A stretch of 43,143 bases of DNA from Bacillota bacterium (lineage in GTDB: Bacteria > Bacillota > Clostridia > Acetivibrionales > JAMNYG01), in assembly GCA_023622945.1 (NCBI GenBank), contig JAMNYG010000067.1:1-43143 (forward strand). The letters run 5' to 3'. Position 1 is the first letter of the stretch. Every line of letters starts with the position of its first letter. Shown here piece by piece: positions 28,840 to 41,616 of this stretch. The notes under the pieces are model-generated. The model saw only the letters and a program-made list of their open reading frames with translations. It had not been told where the DNA came from and did no database searches. The translations under genes and the position numbers were made by a program.

Positions 28840-31365
28840 ATGAAGCGACCGCTGTGTTTGTGCGCATTATCCCTCGTAACCGGAATATTAACGGCATATC
28901 TCACCCATTCAGCACTTTTTATATTGCTTGGCATGTTGATCCTTGTTTTTGCCATTGCCGTCATTTATGCATATTCCAGGGACAACCTGCCCATATTGAC
29001 ATGTATTGTATTGTTTTATTCCCTTGGAGCAATAAGATTCTTGTATTTAGATAATATAAATACATCCAAATATGCCGATTTTGCGGGAAAACAGGTCAGA
29101 ATAAAAGGTTTTGTGGACTCAGAACCGGATATAAGGGACTGGAAGGTAAGTTATTTTGTAAAAACGGAGGAAATAACACCGCTTGACGGGGAAGATAAAA
29201 ATGAGAATGCAGGCATCAAATATGAAGGTACGGACGCCGCAGGTTTGGACACTAGCCCCCATCACAAGGGTTCATCCCGAAAGGTTAACGGCAGGATATT
29301 GCTTACCACCCCCAAAAAGGATGACATGAATCTCCTGGATTACGGACAGGGTATAGAAATCACCGGTACCCTGAAACTGCCAAAAGGTGCAAGAAACCCC
29401 GGTGGATTTGATTACCGCAGGTATTTGGCGATTTCCGGAACTTACGCAACAGTTTTTGCTCTGGACCATAACATAACCGGGAATATGACCGTAAGGCACG
29501 TAAATCCTCTGGTGAAGATGGGCTTAGCAATAAAAAGGAGAATGGTTGATACCATTGACAAAAGCCTTCCCCCTGAGCAGGCAGGGCTGTTAAACGGCAT
29601 GATGATAGGATATAGGGGAGGGCTTACCAGGGATGCCGAGGCCTTTTTCAGCGATGCGGGGCTAAGCCATATAATGGCTGCATCGGGAATGAATGTAGCC
29701 TTTATCGCTTTTCCTCTTCTTTTTATATTGAAGAAGCTGCGTACCGAGCCCAGGGCCGCAAATGTGATTACCATAGTGGCGCTGATCCTGTTTTTGTTTG
29801 TTACCGGGTTTCAGCCGTCTATACTCAGGGCTGTCATAATGACCGTGGTAATATTGTCAGCACAGGTTATAAGAAGGGAAGCAGAAATATTTTCCAGCAT
29901 TTCCCTTGCCTCCATCCTGATGCTTGCATGGAATCCGTACATGCTGTTCGATATAGGATTTCAGCTGTCCTTTGCGGCCACGATATCACTGGTGTTGTTT
30001 TATAAACGAATAAGGGAGTTTATGAATTTTAAGTTTCTGCCTCCGTTTATGGCTGAAATTATTGCCTGTACCCTTGCTGCCCAGGTGGGAGTGTTGCCCA
30101 TAAGCGTATATTATTTCAATAAAATCTCCCTTGTTTCCATTTTCACAAATATCCTGGTAGTTCCCTTTGTGCAGCTTATCACGGTCATAGGGTTTGCAAT
30201 GGCTGTGCTGGGGCAGATAAACATGGTTTTGTCCCAGCTTTTGGGTTATATAAATTACATATTCTTAACATTTATTTTGCTGGTGACAAAGATATCCGCC
30301 AAAATACCGTATGGAGTTGTAAGAGTTGTTACACCACCCGTTATGGTTTTGGTACTATACTATTTGCTTGTGATATTGTTCTTTTACCGAAGATCTTTGG
30401 GCAACCTGTATTTATCCGGTAACCGGTATCTTAAGCCGATTCTTCTTGCGATCATGTTCTGTGCCACGGCCGTCATGATTTTTGCCGTTTTTACGCCAAG
30501 GAATCTTAAAGTGATATTTATTGACGTAGGACAGGGGGATTCAGCCCTGATAAAGACTTCATGGGGCAGGACTGTGCTGATAGACGGAGGGGGTAAAAAC
30601 AGGAACCTGGAAAGCGAAGCAGATACAGGGGAAATGATAGTAATACCGCTCCTTCTTGATGAAAGAGTGAGTAAGTTGGACCTTGTAGTGGCAACACACG
30701 GGCATGACGACCATATGGAGGGGCTTATGACGGTTCTTAAGGAGTTCAGAACCTCTGCCCTGGTCATACCCGACTGTGATGAGAATAAAGAGCTTAAAGA
30801 GCTGGTTGAGATTGCGAAGAAGAGAAATATTCCGGTAAAGGCCTGCGGGGCAGGAGACAGCATAATACTTGATGCAAATACCAGCTTAAGTGTGCTTCAC
30901 CCTCAAAGGACGGTGTATTTGGATAACCCCCTTGTCATTAATAATCCTCTTATTATAAATAACCCTGCTGTCGGCAACAAGTCCCCCAATAGCAATAACT
31001 CTGTTGTCAACAACAACTCCCTTGTGCTGAAACTAACCTACAAAGATCTGGACGTGCTTTTTACAGGGGATATTGAAAAGGAAGCGGAGGGCATTCTGGT
31101 TGATTCAGGGGCGGATCTGGAAGCTGATGTACTGAAGGTTGCCCACCACGGATCCATAACTTCAACCAGCGATTTTTTCCTAAATAAAGTTATACCAAAG
31201 GCAGCCATAATATCGGTAGGTTCAAACAATTTCGGCCATCCTTCCGACATTGTGCTGGAACGCTTAAGAAGCAGCCGGACAGCCGTATACAGGACTGATG
31301 AACATGGCGCAGTTATTTTGACATCCGATGGTAAAAGGTTTAGAATTAAGACGATGTTTCAATAA
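28840..31365 (+). CDS. comEC: DNA internalization competence protein ComEC/Rec2
   Basis: ComEC membrane core (GLSHIMAASGMNVAFIAFPLLF) and C-terminal metallo-beta-lactamase domain (FIDVGQGDSALI, VATHGHDDHMEG, LFTGDIE, KVAHHGS). Confidence 0.95.
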   Translation: MKRPLCLCALSLVTGILTAYLTHSALFILLGMLILVFAIAVIYAYSRDNLPILTCIVLFYSLGAIRFLYLDNINTSKYADFAGKQVRIKGFVDSEPDIRDWKVSYFVKTEEITPLDGEDKNENAGIKYEGTDAAGLDTSPHHKGSSRKVNGRILLTTPKKDDMNLLDYGQGIEITGTLKLPKGARNPGGFDYRRYLAISGTYATVFALDHNITGNMTVRHVNPLVKMGLAIKRRMVDTIDKSLPPEQAGLLNGMMIGYRGGLTRDAEAFFSDAGLSHIMAASGMNVAFIAFPLLFILKKLRTEPRAANVITIVALILFLFVTGFQPSILRAVIMTVVILSAQVIRREAEIFSSISLASILMLAWNPYMLFDIGFQLSFAATISLVLFYKRIREFMNFKFLPPFMAEIIACTLAAQVGVLPISVYYFNKISLVSIFTNILVVPFVQLITVIGFAMAVLGQINMVLSQLLGYINYIFLTFILLVTKISAKIPYGVVRVVTPPVMVLVLYYLLVILFFYRRSLGNLYLSGNRYLKPILLAIMFCATAVMIFAVFTPRNLKVIFIDVGQGDSALIKTSWGRTVLIDGGGKNRNLESEADTGEMIVIPLLLDERVSKLDLVVATHGHDDHMEGLMTVLKEFRTSALVIPDCDENKELKELVEIAKKRNIPVKACGAGDSIILDANTSLSVLHPQRTVYLDNPLVINNPLIINNPAVGNKSPNSNNSVVNNNSLVLKLTYKDLDVLFTGDIEKEAEGILVDSGADLEADVLKVAHHGSITSTSDFFLNKVIPKAAIISVGSNNFGHPSDIVLERLRSSRTAVYRTDEHGAVILTSDGKRFRIKTMFQ
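30922..31029 (+). repeat. six 18-bp tandem repeats within comEC (hexapeptides)
   Basis: DNPLVI-NNPLII-NNPAVG-NKSPNS-NNSVVN-NNSLVL, each encoded by exactly 18 nt. Confidence 0.85.
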
Positions 31366-31407
31366 AAAAGGAAACAGCATGAGATTAATTAAGGCGAAGG
31401 TGAATCC

Positions 31408-32481
31408 ATGAGCATAAGCATTCTGAAAAAAGAACTGAAAGCCGGCATTATCAGGAATTTGTATCTTTTCTGCGGTCCTGAGGAATATTTGAAGAAATAT
31501 TACCTGGACAGTATCAGGGACAAGCTTCTTTCAGAGAACCTCAGGGAAATGAACATGATGGTGCTGGAAGGCAAAGTTGAAATTGAAAAGCTGAAGGATT
31601 ACTGTACGGCGCTGCCCATGTTTTCAGAACATAAAATGGTGATAGTCAAAAATTCCGGCTTTTTCAGGTCCCAGAGAAAGTCCGGTGAAGGGGATTCAGA
31701 AGCTACGGGTGAAAAAGAAAGCAAAAAAGATGAGCTGTCGGAATTTCTTGCAAACGTGCCTTCCTATACCTGCCTTGTTTTCGTTGAAGATGATGTCAAC
31801 AGGAAGCTTAGGGCTGTAAATGCGATAAAAAAACACGGCCTGGTGGTGGAGTTTGATTATCAGAAGCCTGCGGACCTGGCAAAATGGGTAGTTAAGGTTT
31901 TCGAAGCCAACAAAAAGAAAATAGACATGGTAACGGCTTCCATGATTGTTGAAAACAGCGAACCTGGCATGACTGAGATTTTGAATGAAGTAAACAAAGT
32001 AATTTTGTTCGTGGGGGAAAGAACCAGGATAACCGATGATGATATCAAAAAGGTATGTACAAAATCCATAAAGAGCATGATATTCGACCTGACCGATGCA
32101 GCTGCGGAAAGGGACAGTTCCAAAGCGCTGAAGCTCCTCAATGATATGATTTCCCTTAAGGAACCCGTGCCAAAGATTTTTTTCATGCTGACCAGGCAGC
32201 TCAGGCTTGTTCTGCAGATGAAACTACTGACGGAAGAAGGCATGAGCACAAACCAGGCCATCTCCAGGATGCGTTTGACGCCTTATGCAGCCCGTAAGAT
32301 TGTAAAGCAGGCGCAAGGTTTTTCTGCAGAAATGCTGAAGGAGGTTCTGGAAGAATGCCTGAAACTGGATGAGGCGGTCAAATCAGGCAGGCTGGAAGAC
32401 AGAGCAGCAGTTGAGCTGCTTATAACAATGATGTCATTCCCGATAAAAACAAACTCCATAAAAACAAAAAAACGTACATAA
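31408..32481 (+). CDS. holA: DNA polymerase III subunit delta
   Basis: LYLFCGPEEYLKKYYLDSIRDKL, ALPMFSEHKMVIVKN, IFDLTDAAAERDSSKALKLLNDMI, MLTRQLRLVLQMKLL; precedes rpsT. Confidence 0.9.
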   Translation: MSISILKKELKAGIIRNLYLFCGPEEYLKKYYLDSIRDKLLSENLREMNMMVLEGKVEIEKLKDYCTALPMFSEHKMVIVKNSGFFRSQRKSGEGDSEATGEKESKKDELSEFLANVPSYTCLVFVEDDVNRKLRAVNAIKKHGLVVEFDYQKPADLAKWVVKVFEANKKKIDMVTASMIVENSEPGMTEILNEVNKVILFVGERTRITDDDIKKVCTKSIKSMIFDLTDAAAERDSSKALKLLNDMISLKEPVPKIFFMLTRQLRLVLQMKLLTEEGMSTNQAISRMRLTPYAARKIVKQAQGFSAEMLKEVLEECLKLDEAVKSGRLEDRAAVELLITMMSFPIKTNSIKTKKRT

Positions 32482-32497
32482 GTACGTTTTTGTTTTG
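32465..32497. terminator. bidirectional terminator overlapping the holA stop codon, between holA and rpsT
   Basis: AAAAAAACGTAC-ATAA-GTACGTTTTTGTTTT. Confidence 0.85.
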
Positions 32498-32503
32498 TGC
32501 TAT

Positions 32504-32779
32504 TTATGATTGCTTGGCGGCGAGTGCTGCATTGAGTGCTTTAGCCAGCTTTGCCTTCTTTCTCGCAGCGGTGTTCTTATGCAGAATCTTCTTTGCTACA
32601 GCTTTATCTATATCCTTAACTGTCATCCTGAATATTTCAGCAGCCGCTGTGCTATTATTTGCAATGGCTTCCCTGCACTTCTTGATGGAAGTTTTCAGAG
32701 CAGACTTCCTTGATGCATTCCGTAATGCTTTTTTCCTGGAAACCTTAACCCTTTTTATTGCTGACTTAATATTCGGCAA
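32504..32779 (-). CDS. rpsT: 30S ribosomal protein S20
   Basis: LPNIKSAIKRVKVSRKKALRNASRKSALKTSIKK...AARKKAKLAKALNAAL; TTG start with SD GGAGGTG. Confidence 0.95.
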   Translation of the reverse strand: MPNIKSAIKRVKVSRKKALRNASRKSALKTSIKKCREAIANNSTAAAEIFRMTVKDIDKAVAKKILHKNTAARKKAKLAKALNAALAAKQS

Positions 32780-33082
32780 ACCTTTCACCTCCTGCGAGTT
32801 AATCAACACGAAACATTTTACCATGAACATTTTTAAATTGCAAGAGCCAGTAAGGTGTCATTAAAAATTTTTTGTTCCACCGTTACCGGTTGCGTTTTGC
32901 ATTTCAGACAGCCAGATTTTTGCCAGGCGCAACCGTCCGTTTAAACCGGAACCTGTAAATATGACAACCCATGATTATCGGCACTTGTAAGTATAATAGC
33001 CCATGATTTGCGAATACTTTATTTGAGTCATGTAATGCAAAAGTATTTGGCGCTTAAAGCTTATCGAAAGGAATGGTTTGAA

Positions 33083-34084
33083 GTGAATAACGGAAATATA
33101 AGGACCGATTTGGTACTGGAAGCCAATGAGCTGATAAAGCAGCATGCTGTAAAGGAAATGCTTCAGGAACGTGGAGAGCCTCCGGGAGTTGACGTTGAGA
33201 CCACGGGAGACGAGGATATAAAAATCACAAGAGTAAGGGTAACTTCACCTGAAGGAGAAGCAGCCATAGGGAAACCCATGGGTAACTATATTACCCTTGA
33301 AGTGCCCCGCCTGAAGGAAAATGACCAGGAACTGTATGAAAGAACCTGTAAGGCTCTGGCAAAGGAATTGGCAGGGGTAATCAATCTGGGAGAAAAATCC
33401 ACGGTACTGGTGGTAGGACTGGGCAACTGGAATGTAACTCCTGATGCCCTCGGACCCAAGGTTGTATCCAGGATGATGGTAACCAGGCACCTGCTGGAAT
33501 ATGTACCTGATCAGATAGACAGCGGAGTCCGGCCTGTGTGTGCGGTAGCTCCCGGGGTCCTGGGCATTACGGGAATAGAGACCGGAGAAATTGTGAAAGG
33601 TATAGTGGAAAGGGTAAAACCCGATCTCATAATAGCCATTGACGCACTTGCTTCGAGAAAAACGGAGAGGGTAAGCACCACCATCCAGATTGCAGATACG
33701 GGCATATCACCGGGTTCCGGAGTGGGGAACAAAAGGATGCAGCTTTCAAAGGAAACCCTGGGTATTCCGGTAATTGCCATAGGAGTTCCTACCGTTGTGG
33801 ATGCTGCCACCGTTGCCAACGACACCCTGGACCTTCTTATAGACGCCATGATAAAGGAAGCTCCTGAAGGTACTGAGTTTTATAAAATGTTAAAGAGCAT
33901 AAACAGAGATGAAAAATACGCCCTCATACAGGAAGTTTTAAAGCCTTATGTAGGAAGCCTCATAGTCACCCCAAAAGAAATAGATGAATTGATAGACAAG
34001 ATGGCAAGGGTTGTGGCAAACGGGTTAAACATAGCCTTGCATCAGGGCATCACCCTCGATGATGTGAACAGGTATATTAACTAG
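33083..34084 (+). CDS. gpr: GPR endopeptidase (germination protease)
   Basis: VNNGNIRTDLVLEANELI; VVGLGNWNVTPDALGPKVV; AVAPGVLGITGIET; ALASRKTERVSTTIQIADTGISPGSGVGNKR. Confidence 0.95.
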   Translation: MNNGNIRTDLVLEANELIKQHAVKEMLQERGEPPGVDVETTGDEDIKITRVRVTSPEGEAAIGKPMGNYITLEVPRLKENDQELYERTCKALAKELAGVINLGEKSTVLVVGLGNWNVTPDALGPKVVSRMMVTRHLLEYVPDQIDSGVRPVCAVAPGVLGITGIETGEIVKGIVERVKPDLIIAIDALASRKTERVSTTIQIADTGISPGSGVGNKRMQLSKETLGIPVIAIGVPTVVDAATVANDTLDLLIDAMIKEAPEGTEFYKMLKSINRDEKYALIQEVLKPYVGSLIVTPKEIDELIDKMARVVANGLNIALHQGITLDDVNRYIN

Positions 34085-34187
34085 GTCCGGATACCTTCAG
34101 CAGTATATTCGTGAAAGGGAAAACCTTTCTTTTTTTTTGCTTAGATTGTATAATCTATATATATTCAAAAAGGTGGTAGACCTCAGG

Positions 34188-34877
34188 ATGAAACATAATA
34201 TGTTCAGATACCTGCTTATACTGATAGGTGTCGTTGTTCTGTGGAATACGATAATAATCAAGCCTTTAAAGATTTTTGCCGTTTTTCTTCATGAGCTGGG
34301 GCACTCACTTATGGCTCTGCTTTTCGGTTACGGAATAAGCGCATTCAGTGTCAGCTTCAATGAAAGCGGCTATACCGTAGTGCAGTCCAGGGGATGGTTT
34401 TCCACGTTCATGATTGCCAACGGAGGCTATCTTGGGAGCGTGATGTTTGCGCTGCTGATACTGTATCTTAAAAGGACTTCTTTTAAAAATTTCATCCTGG
34501 GTACGCTGGCAATTATCTTCATCACTGTAACGGTAAGGTTTTCGGGTTTTTCCTTTGCACTGGCGTATGCGATTTTCTTTGCCGTCTTTGTTCTGCTGCT
34601 TTATATGTTTCAAAAGGAAAAGCTCAATGACTGGGTTATTGATATATTAGGTGTATCCAGCGCTGCTTATGCCGTATACGACACATTCGTGGACACAATC
34701 CTCCTTCAGCTGAACGAACATTTCGGATTTACTGAGGGATGGAAAAGCCAGGGGATGACGGATGCGGTGCAGCTTGCCCGGATGACGCACATACCTGCGA
34801 TAATATGGGGAATTATTTGGTTCGTGCTGGCTTTGCTTGCGATAAACTCCGCATTGATGGGAAAATCAAGAAGATAA
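34188..34877 (+). CDS. M50-type membrane zinc metalloprotease-like protein
   Basis: FLHELGHSLMALLFGYG (HExxH), several hydrophobic segments. Confidence 0.8.
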   Translation: MKHNMFRYLLILIGVVVLWNTIIIKPLKIFAVFLHELGHSLMALLFGYGISAFSVSFNESGYTVVQSRGWFSTFMIANGGYLGSVMFALLILYLKRTSFKNFILGTLAIIFITVTVRFSGFSFALAYAIFFAVFVLLLYMFQKEKLNDWVIDILGVSSAAYAVYDTFVDTILLQLNEHFGFTEGWKSQGMTDAVQLARMTHIPAIIWGIIWFVLALLAINSALMGKSRR

Positions 34878-34967
34878 TGATGGATGAGATCGATAAGACA
34901 ATGGTGGATAAATCAATAAAACAATGATGGATAATACAGTAAGACAGTGACGGAAAAAATAAGTCGA
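34876..34967. repeat. 23-bp degenerate tandem repeat, about 4 copies
   Basis: AATGATGGATGAGATCGATAAGAC / AATGGTGGATAAATCAATAAAAC / AATGATGGATAATACAGTAAGAC / AGTGACGGAAAAAATAAGTCG. Confidence 0.75.
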
Positions 34968-34995
34968 TGACAGGAAAAATTCGGGAAGATAATAA

Positions 34996-37858
<2,863 letters not shown>

Positions 37859-37930
37859 GGTTTCCCCTCCTGATTCTTTCTGCTGGACCTGCATAAACGG
37901 TCAATGCCTGGCACGGAAGTTATGAGTAAA

Positions 37931-38038
37931 TCATTTGGCACAGAAATTTTGGATAAGTCACTGGGCACAGAAATCATTAAAGAGTCACTGAACACAGAAA
38001 CTAATAAAGAGTCACTAGACGCAGAAATCATGAGTAAA
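37931..38038. repeat. four 27-bp degenerate tandem repeats
   Basis: TCATTTGGCACAGAAATTTTGGATAAG / TCACTGGGCACAGAAATCATTAAAGAG / TCACTGAACACAGAAACTAATAAAGAG / TCACTAGACGCAGAAATCATGAGTAAA. Confidence 0.85.
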
Positions 38039-38110
38039 CCGTCTGCAGTGCATTAACTGAATGTTCAGAATCATTTGTAATGCTTTATTTAATAAGCCGT
38101 TTTCAATGCT

Positions 38111-39091
38111 TTAATTAAACAATTCGTCATCATGTGCAATTATAAAGCCGTAGAGGCAATTGCTCACTTTTTCAAGGAAACTGTAATCAATTTTATCAGG
38201 AGTATCCTCAGGGGTGTGAAGATATGAGGGAGCTACCTGGCCAATGGTTATGGATTTAATGCCGTTGGAGGAAAAGGACAGGTGGTCTCCGTTGTATTTT
38301 AGTCCGACGACCCGGCAGTCAAAGTTGTATTTTGAGAAATACATCTTGGTCAGGTTTATCAAGTTGCTACCTATGGTGGCATCTCCTACTATGATCAGTT
38401 CCTTATCCTCTTTACCGTGAAGGGATTCTAAATTTATGCAAATAATATTGTTGTAGACACCTTTTATTGTCTTTACAAAGGAGCTGCTGCCCTGAAGCCC
38501 GAATTCCTCTCCGTTGAAGGCACAAATTATTATATCGCAGAAAATTTCCTTATCTTTGGAAAACTCTTTAAGCTTTTTGGCAACATCAATCAGGATGGAC
38601 AATCCCGAGCAGTTATCCACTGCCCCGTAATAAATCTTACCGTCCGCGCTTCCTATATGATCAAAATGTGCGCTGATCACAATTGCACTTTTTCGGTCTT
38701 TCCCGGGGATCATGCCTATTACATTGCTGGCGGTAACTTTATTTTCTTTAATGCCTAATTTTTGCCTTTGCTGATCAGTGAAAATATGCTCATATTGATG
38801 AAGGTATGAATTGTTGGCAAACCAATCCAGATGAAGCCTGAGAAATATTGATGCAATTTCCTCGGCAGCTCTGGCATTCTCTTCAGTCCCTGTAAGCCTG
38901 CCCTTATACTCTGCAGATGAAAACTTCCTTACCGTTTCTTCAATAGATGGGCATGACAGGCGGGCAGGTGAAGTGCCTGTCACCGATACATATTGCGTAC
39001 TCTGATCTGAAATCTGTTCATTCTTTTTATATGCACAGTTTGATAGCAGTACTACTGCTGAAAGTAATACCGCTATGAATTTTATCTGCAT
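38111..39091 (-). CDS. M28 family zinc peptidase, putative lipoprotein
   Basis: Lipobox LLSNC; VISAHFDHIGSADGKIYYGAVDNCSGLSILIDVAKKL, IICAFNGEEFGLQGSSSFV, DHLSFSSNGIKSITIGQ. Confidence 0.92.
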   Translation of the reverse strand: MQIKFIAVLLSAVVLLSNCAYKKNEQISDQSTQYVSVTGTSPARLSCPSIEETVRKFSSAEYKGRLTGTEENARAAEEIASIFLRLHLDWFANNSYLHQYEHIFTDQQRQKLGIKENKVTASNVIGMIPGKDRKSAIVISAHFDHIGSADGKIYYGAVDNCSGLSILIDVAKKLKEFSKDKEIFCDIIICAFNGEEFGLQGSSSFVKTIKGVYNNIICINLESLHGKEDKELIIVGDATIGSNLINLTKMYFSKYNFDCRVVGLKYNGDHLSFSSNGIKSITIGQVAPSYLHTPEDTPDKIDYSFLEKVSNCLYGFIIAHDDELFN

Positions 39092-39313
39092 GGATATACC
39101 TCATTTCTATCTGATGCAATATAATTATTCTCTGCTTTTTAGAAAAGTCCTTCATGTCTTCACCGATAATTTTCTGTATGGAATTGGAAGAGGGCTAAGC
39201 CCGCTGTTTGGGGCTTTGCCCTTAATAATATGATATGATTCAATTTATTCTTTTGTCTTCTTCAGTTTCAGATCTGTCACTTTTGGATCTTTTGCCGGTA
39301 AATAGCGTTGTAA

Positions 39314-40777
39314 TTACTTTTTTGCGTTTTCAAGTTTTTCTATACCTATTTTAATTCTTCTTAAAGTTTCTTCCTTTCCAAGTATATCGGCAATCTCGAT
39401 TGCACCGCCGGGGGATACTGCAAGCCCTGAAACGGCTGTACGAACGGGCCAAAGCATCTGACCGTTCTTTATCCCCATCTTCTGGGCCAGATTTAGCAGG
39501 GCATCCTGTATTGCCTGCTCATTCCACGTGCTCAACGCCTCCAGCACCGGAACTGCCGCTTTCAGGCTTTCGAGAGAGCTTTCCTCTGTTGTTTTCATTT
39601 TTTTATGGATATAAAGCTCAGTGCTGTACTCCGGAAGCTCCTGGAAAAATCCTATCATGGAAGGAATACTGCTGAATACCTCGGTTCTTGGCTGAAGCAG
39701 CTTGCTTATTTTCATCAGGTCTATTTTTTCGGAAGTTATGACTTTTTTATAATATGGCAGCGCATATTCGTGGAATTTTTCCAAGGGCAGCTTCCTGATG
39801 TATTCACCGTTCATCCAGGTAAGCTTATTTATATCAAAAACAGCAGGTGCTTTGCTTATTCCCTTGATGTCAAAAGCTTCCACAAGCTCGTCGAGGGTGA
39901 AAAACTCCTGGTTTGTCCCGGGGCTCCAGCCCAACAGGGCTACATAGTTTATGATTGCTTCCACCAGGTAGCCCATGGATATAAGGTCCTCAAAGGACGG
40001 GTCTCCGGCTCTCTTGCTGAGTTTCTGCCCTGATTCCTTTATTATCAGGGGTACGTGAATGTATGTGGGAATCTCCCAGCCAAATGCATTGTAAAGAAGG
40101 TTATACTTGGGGGCAGAGGAGAGGTACTCGTTGCCTCTTACCACATGAGTTATTCTCATCAGGTGGTCGTCTATAACATTTGCAAAGTTATACGTCGGAA
40201 GACCGTCTGATTTTATAAGGATCTGATCCTCCAGCTCACTGTTATCTACGGTGATGGTGCCGTATACCACGTCTTCGAAACTGGTTTTTCCGGTATCGGG
40301 CATTTTCTGCCTTATGACGAAGGGCTGGCCTTCGGCAAGTCTTCTTTCCACTTCTTCCCTGCTTAGCTTAAGGCACCGACGATCGTACCTGTATGTCTGA
40401 CCTGCGGCTTCCTGCTGAGCCTTCAGTTCCGCCAGTCTCTCCCTGGTGCAGAAGCAATAATATGCAGCCCCCATCTCAACCAGCTTTTTTGCATATTCCA
40501 TATATATATGTTTTCTCTGGCTTTGGATATACGGGCCGTAGTCACCTCCCACATCCGGTCCTTCGTCATGCTGGAGGCCTGCCATTTTGAGGGTTTTATA
40601 TATAACGTCTACGGCGCCTTCCACAAGCCTTTCCTGGTCTGTATCCTCGATTCTCAGAATAAATTTTCCGTTATATTTCCTGGCTATCAGGTATTCGTAC
40701 AATGCAGTCCTAAGGTTGCCTATATGCATATAGCCTGTAGGACTCGGGGCATATCGCGTTCTTACCTCAGTTGCCAT
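39314..40777 (-). CDS. gltX: glutamyl-tRNA synthetase
   Basis: [29 protein letters not shown] (HIGH), [26 protein letters not shown] (KLSKR). Confidence 0.96.
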   Translation of the reverse strand: MATEVRTRYAPSPTGYMHIGNLRTALYEYLIARKYNGKFILRIEDTDQERLVEGAVDVIYKTLKMAGLQHDEGPDVGGDYGPYIQSQRKHIYMEYAKKLVEMGAAYYCFCTRERLAELKAQQEAAGQTYRYDRRCLKLSREEVERRLAEGQPFVIRQKMPDTGKTSFEDVVYGTITVDNSELEDQILIKSDGLPTYNFANVIDDHLMRITHVVRGNEYLSSAPKYNLLYNAFGWEIPTYIHVPLIIKESGQKLSKRAGDPSFEDLISMGYLVEAIINYVALLGWSPGTNQEFFTLDELVEAFDIKGISKAPAVFDINKLTWMNGEYIRKLPLEKFHEYALPYYKKVITSEKIDLMKISKLLQPRTEVFSSIPSMIGFFQELPEYSTELYIHKKMKTTEESSLESLKAAVPVLEALSTWNEQAIQDALLNLAQKMGIKNGQMLWPVRTAVSGLAVSPGGAIEIADILGKEETLRRIKIGIEKLENAKK

Positions 40778-40944
40778 CCTTGACACTCCTTTCAGAATTT
40801 TTGTAATACCGAATTATTCAGTAATAATCTTTAACTTTAGCAATATTTTAAATTAGCAATAGCTTTGTTTTAGTAATAGCCTTTGAGAATAAACATTATT
40901 TAATAAGCAAAGCAGGTAAGGAATTCAGCAAAAACATTGGTATA

Positions 40945-41200
40945 TAATAAATAAAACCTTTCATCCCTCTAGGACGAAAGGTTGTTCTTCCGCGGTACCA
41001 CCTAAATTGGCAAAGCCCTCTTGTTTGCATTGTATAATGCTTTCGCCCTTTAACGGTGGCGCTGCCGTTCAGACTTCTCCGCACTAAGCGGTTTACAGCC
41101 GAATGCTCCGGAGCTTCCTTCAGTACCTTGCCATACCGATTTCCCAGCACCATCGGCTCTCTGAGATGGCTTAAGCACCTACTCTTCTCCATCCTTGCAT
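40945..41200 (-). ncRNA. T-box leader of gltX with Glu (GAA) specifier
   Basis: Minus strand: Stem I with AGTA, AGAGAGCCGATGG and GGTACTGAAGGAAGCTCC (GAA specifier); T-box TTTAGGTGGTACCGCGGAAG; terminator ACCTTTCGTCC-TAGA-GGGATGAAAGGTTTTATTT. Confidence 0.93.
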
Positions 41201-41427
41201 ATATATATTTAGTTTAAAATGATTATAATATTTTGCCATATGTGTGTCAAGGCTCCTTCTTCCTTATCCTGATGCCTCTCACATCCATACATTTCAAAAA
41301 CAATATTCCATCAACAAAAAATAAACATAAATATATAAAATGAGGCAAAATAAACAAAACAAATATAAAAATACTAACATTTACAATGATATTCGCGCAT
41401 GATAATATTAAGTAAGATATGGAGTAT

Positions 41428-41523
41428 TATGTATTTGTGCAATAAAATTCACCAGTTTATGCAGCAAGATATATCTATGTATTTGTGCAATAAAATTCAC
41501 CAGTTTATGCAGCAAGATATATC
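41428..41523. repeat. perfect 48-bp tandem duplication (2 copies)
   Basis: TATGTATTTGTGCAATAAAATTCACCAGTTTATGCAGCAAGATATATC at 41428-41475 and 41476-41523, identical. Confidence 0.95.
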
Positions 41524-41616
41524 CACATATCGTAAATTCATGCCGCTCCATCATCTGCCTTAAGAAAACACAGTATATATATACCGTTCTGTCATACCGG
41601 GATGGGAGGTATTTAT

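Noticed and set aside
32866-33010. Sporulation sigma factor promoter for gpr
   Set aside because: No convincing sigma-F/G -35 and -10 pair could be placed.
40896-41192. 98-aa minus-strand ORF
   Set aside because: Lies entirely within the gltX T-box leader RNA.
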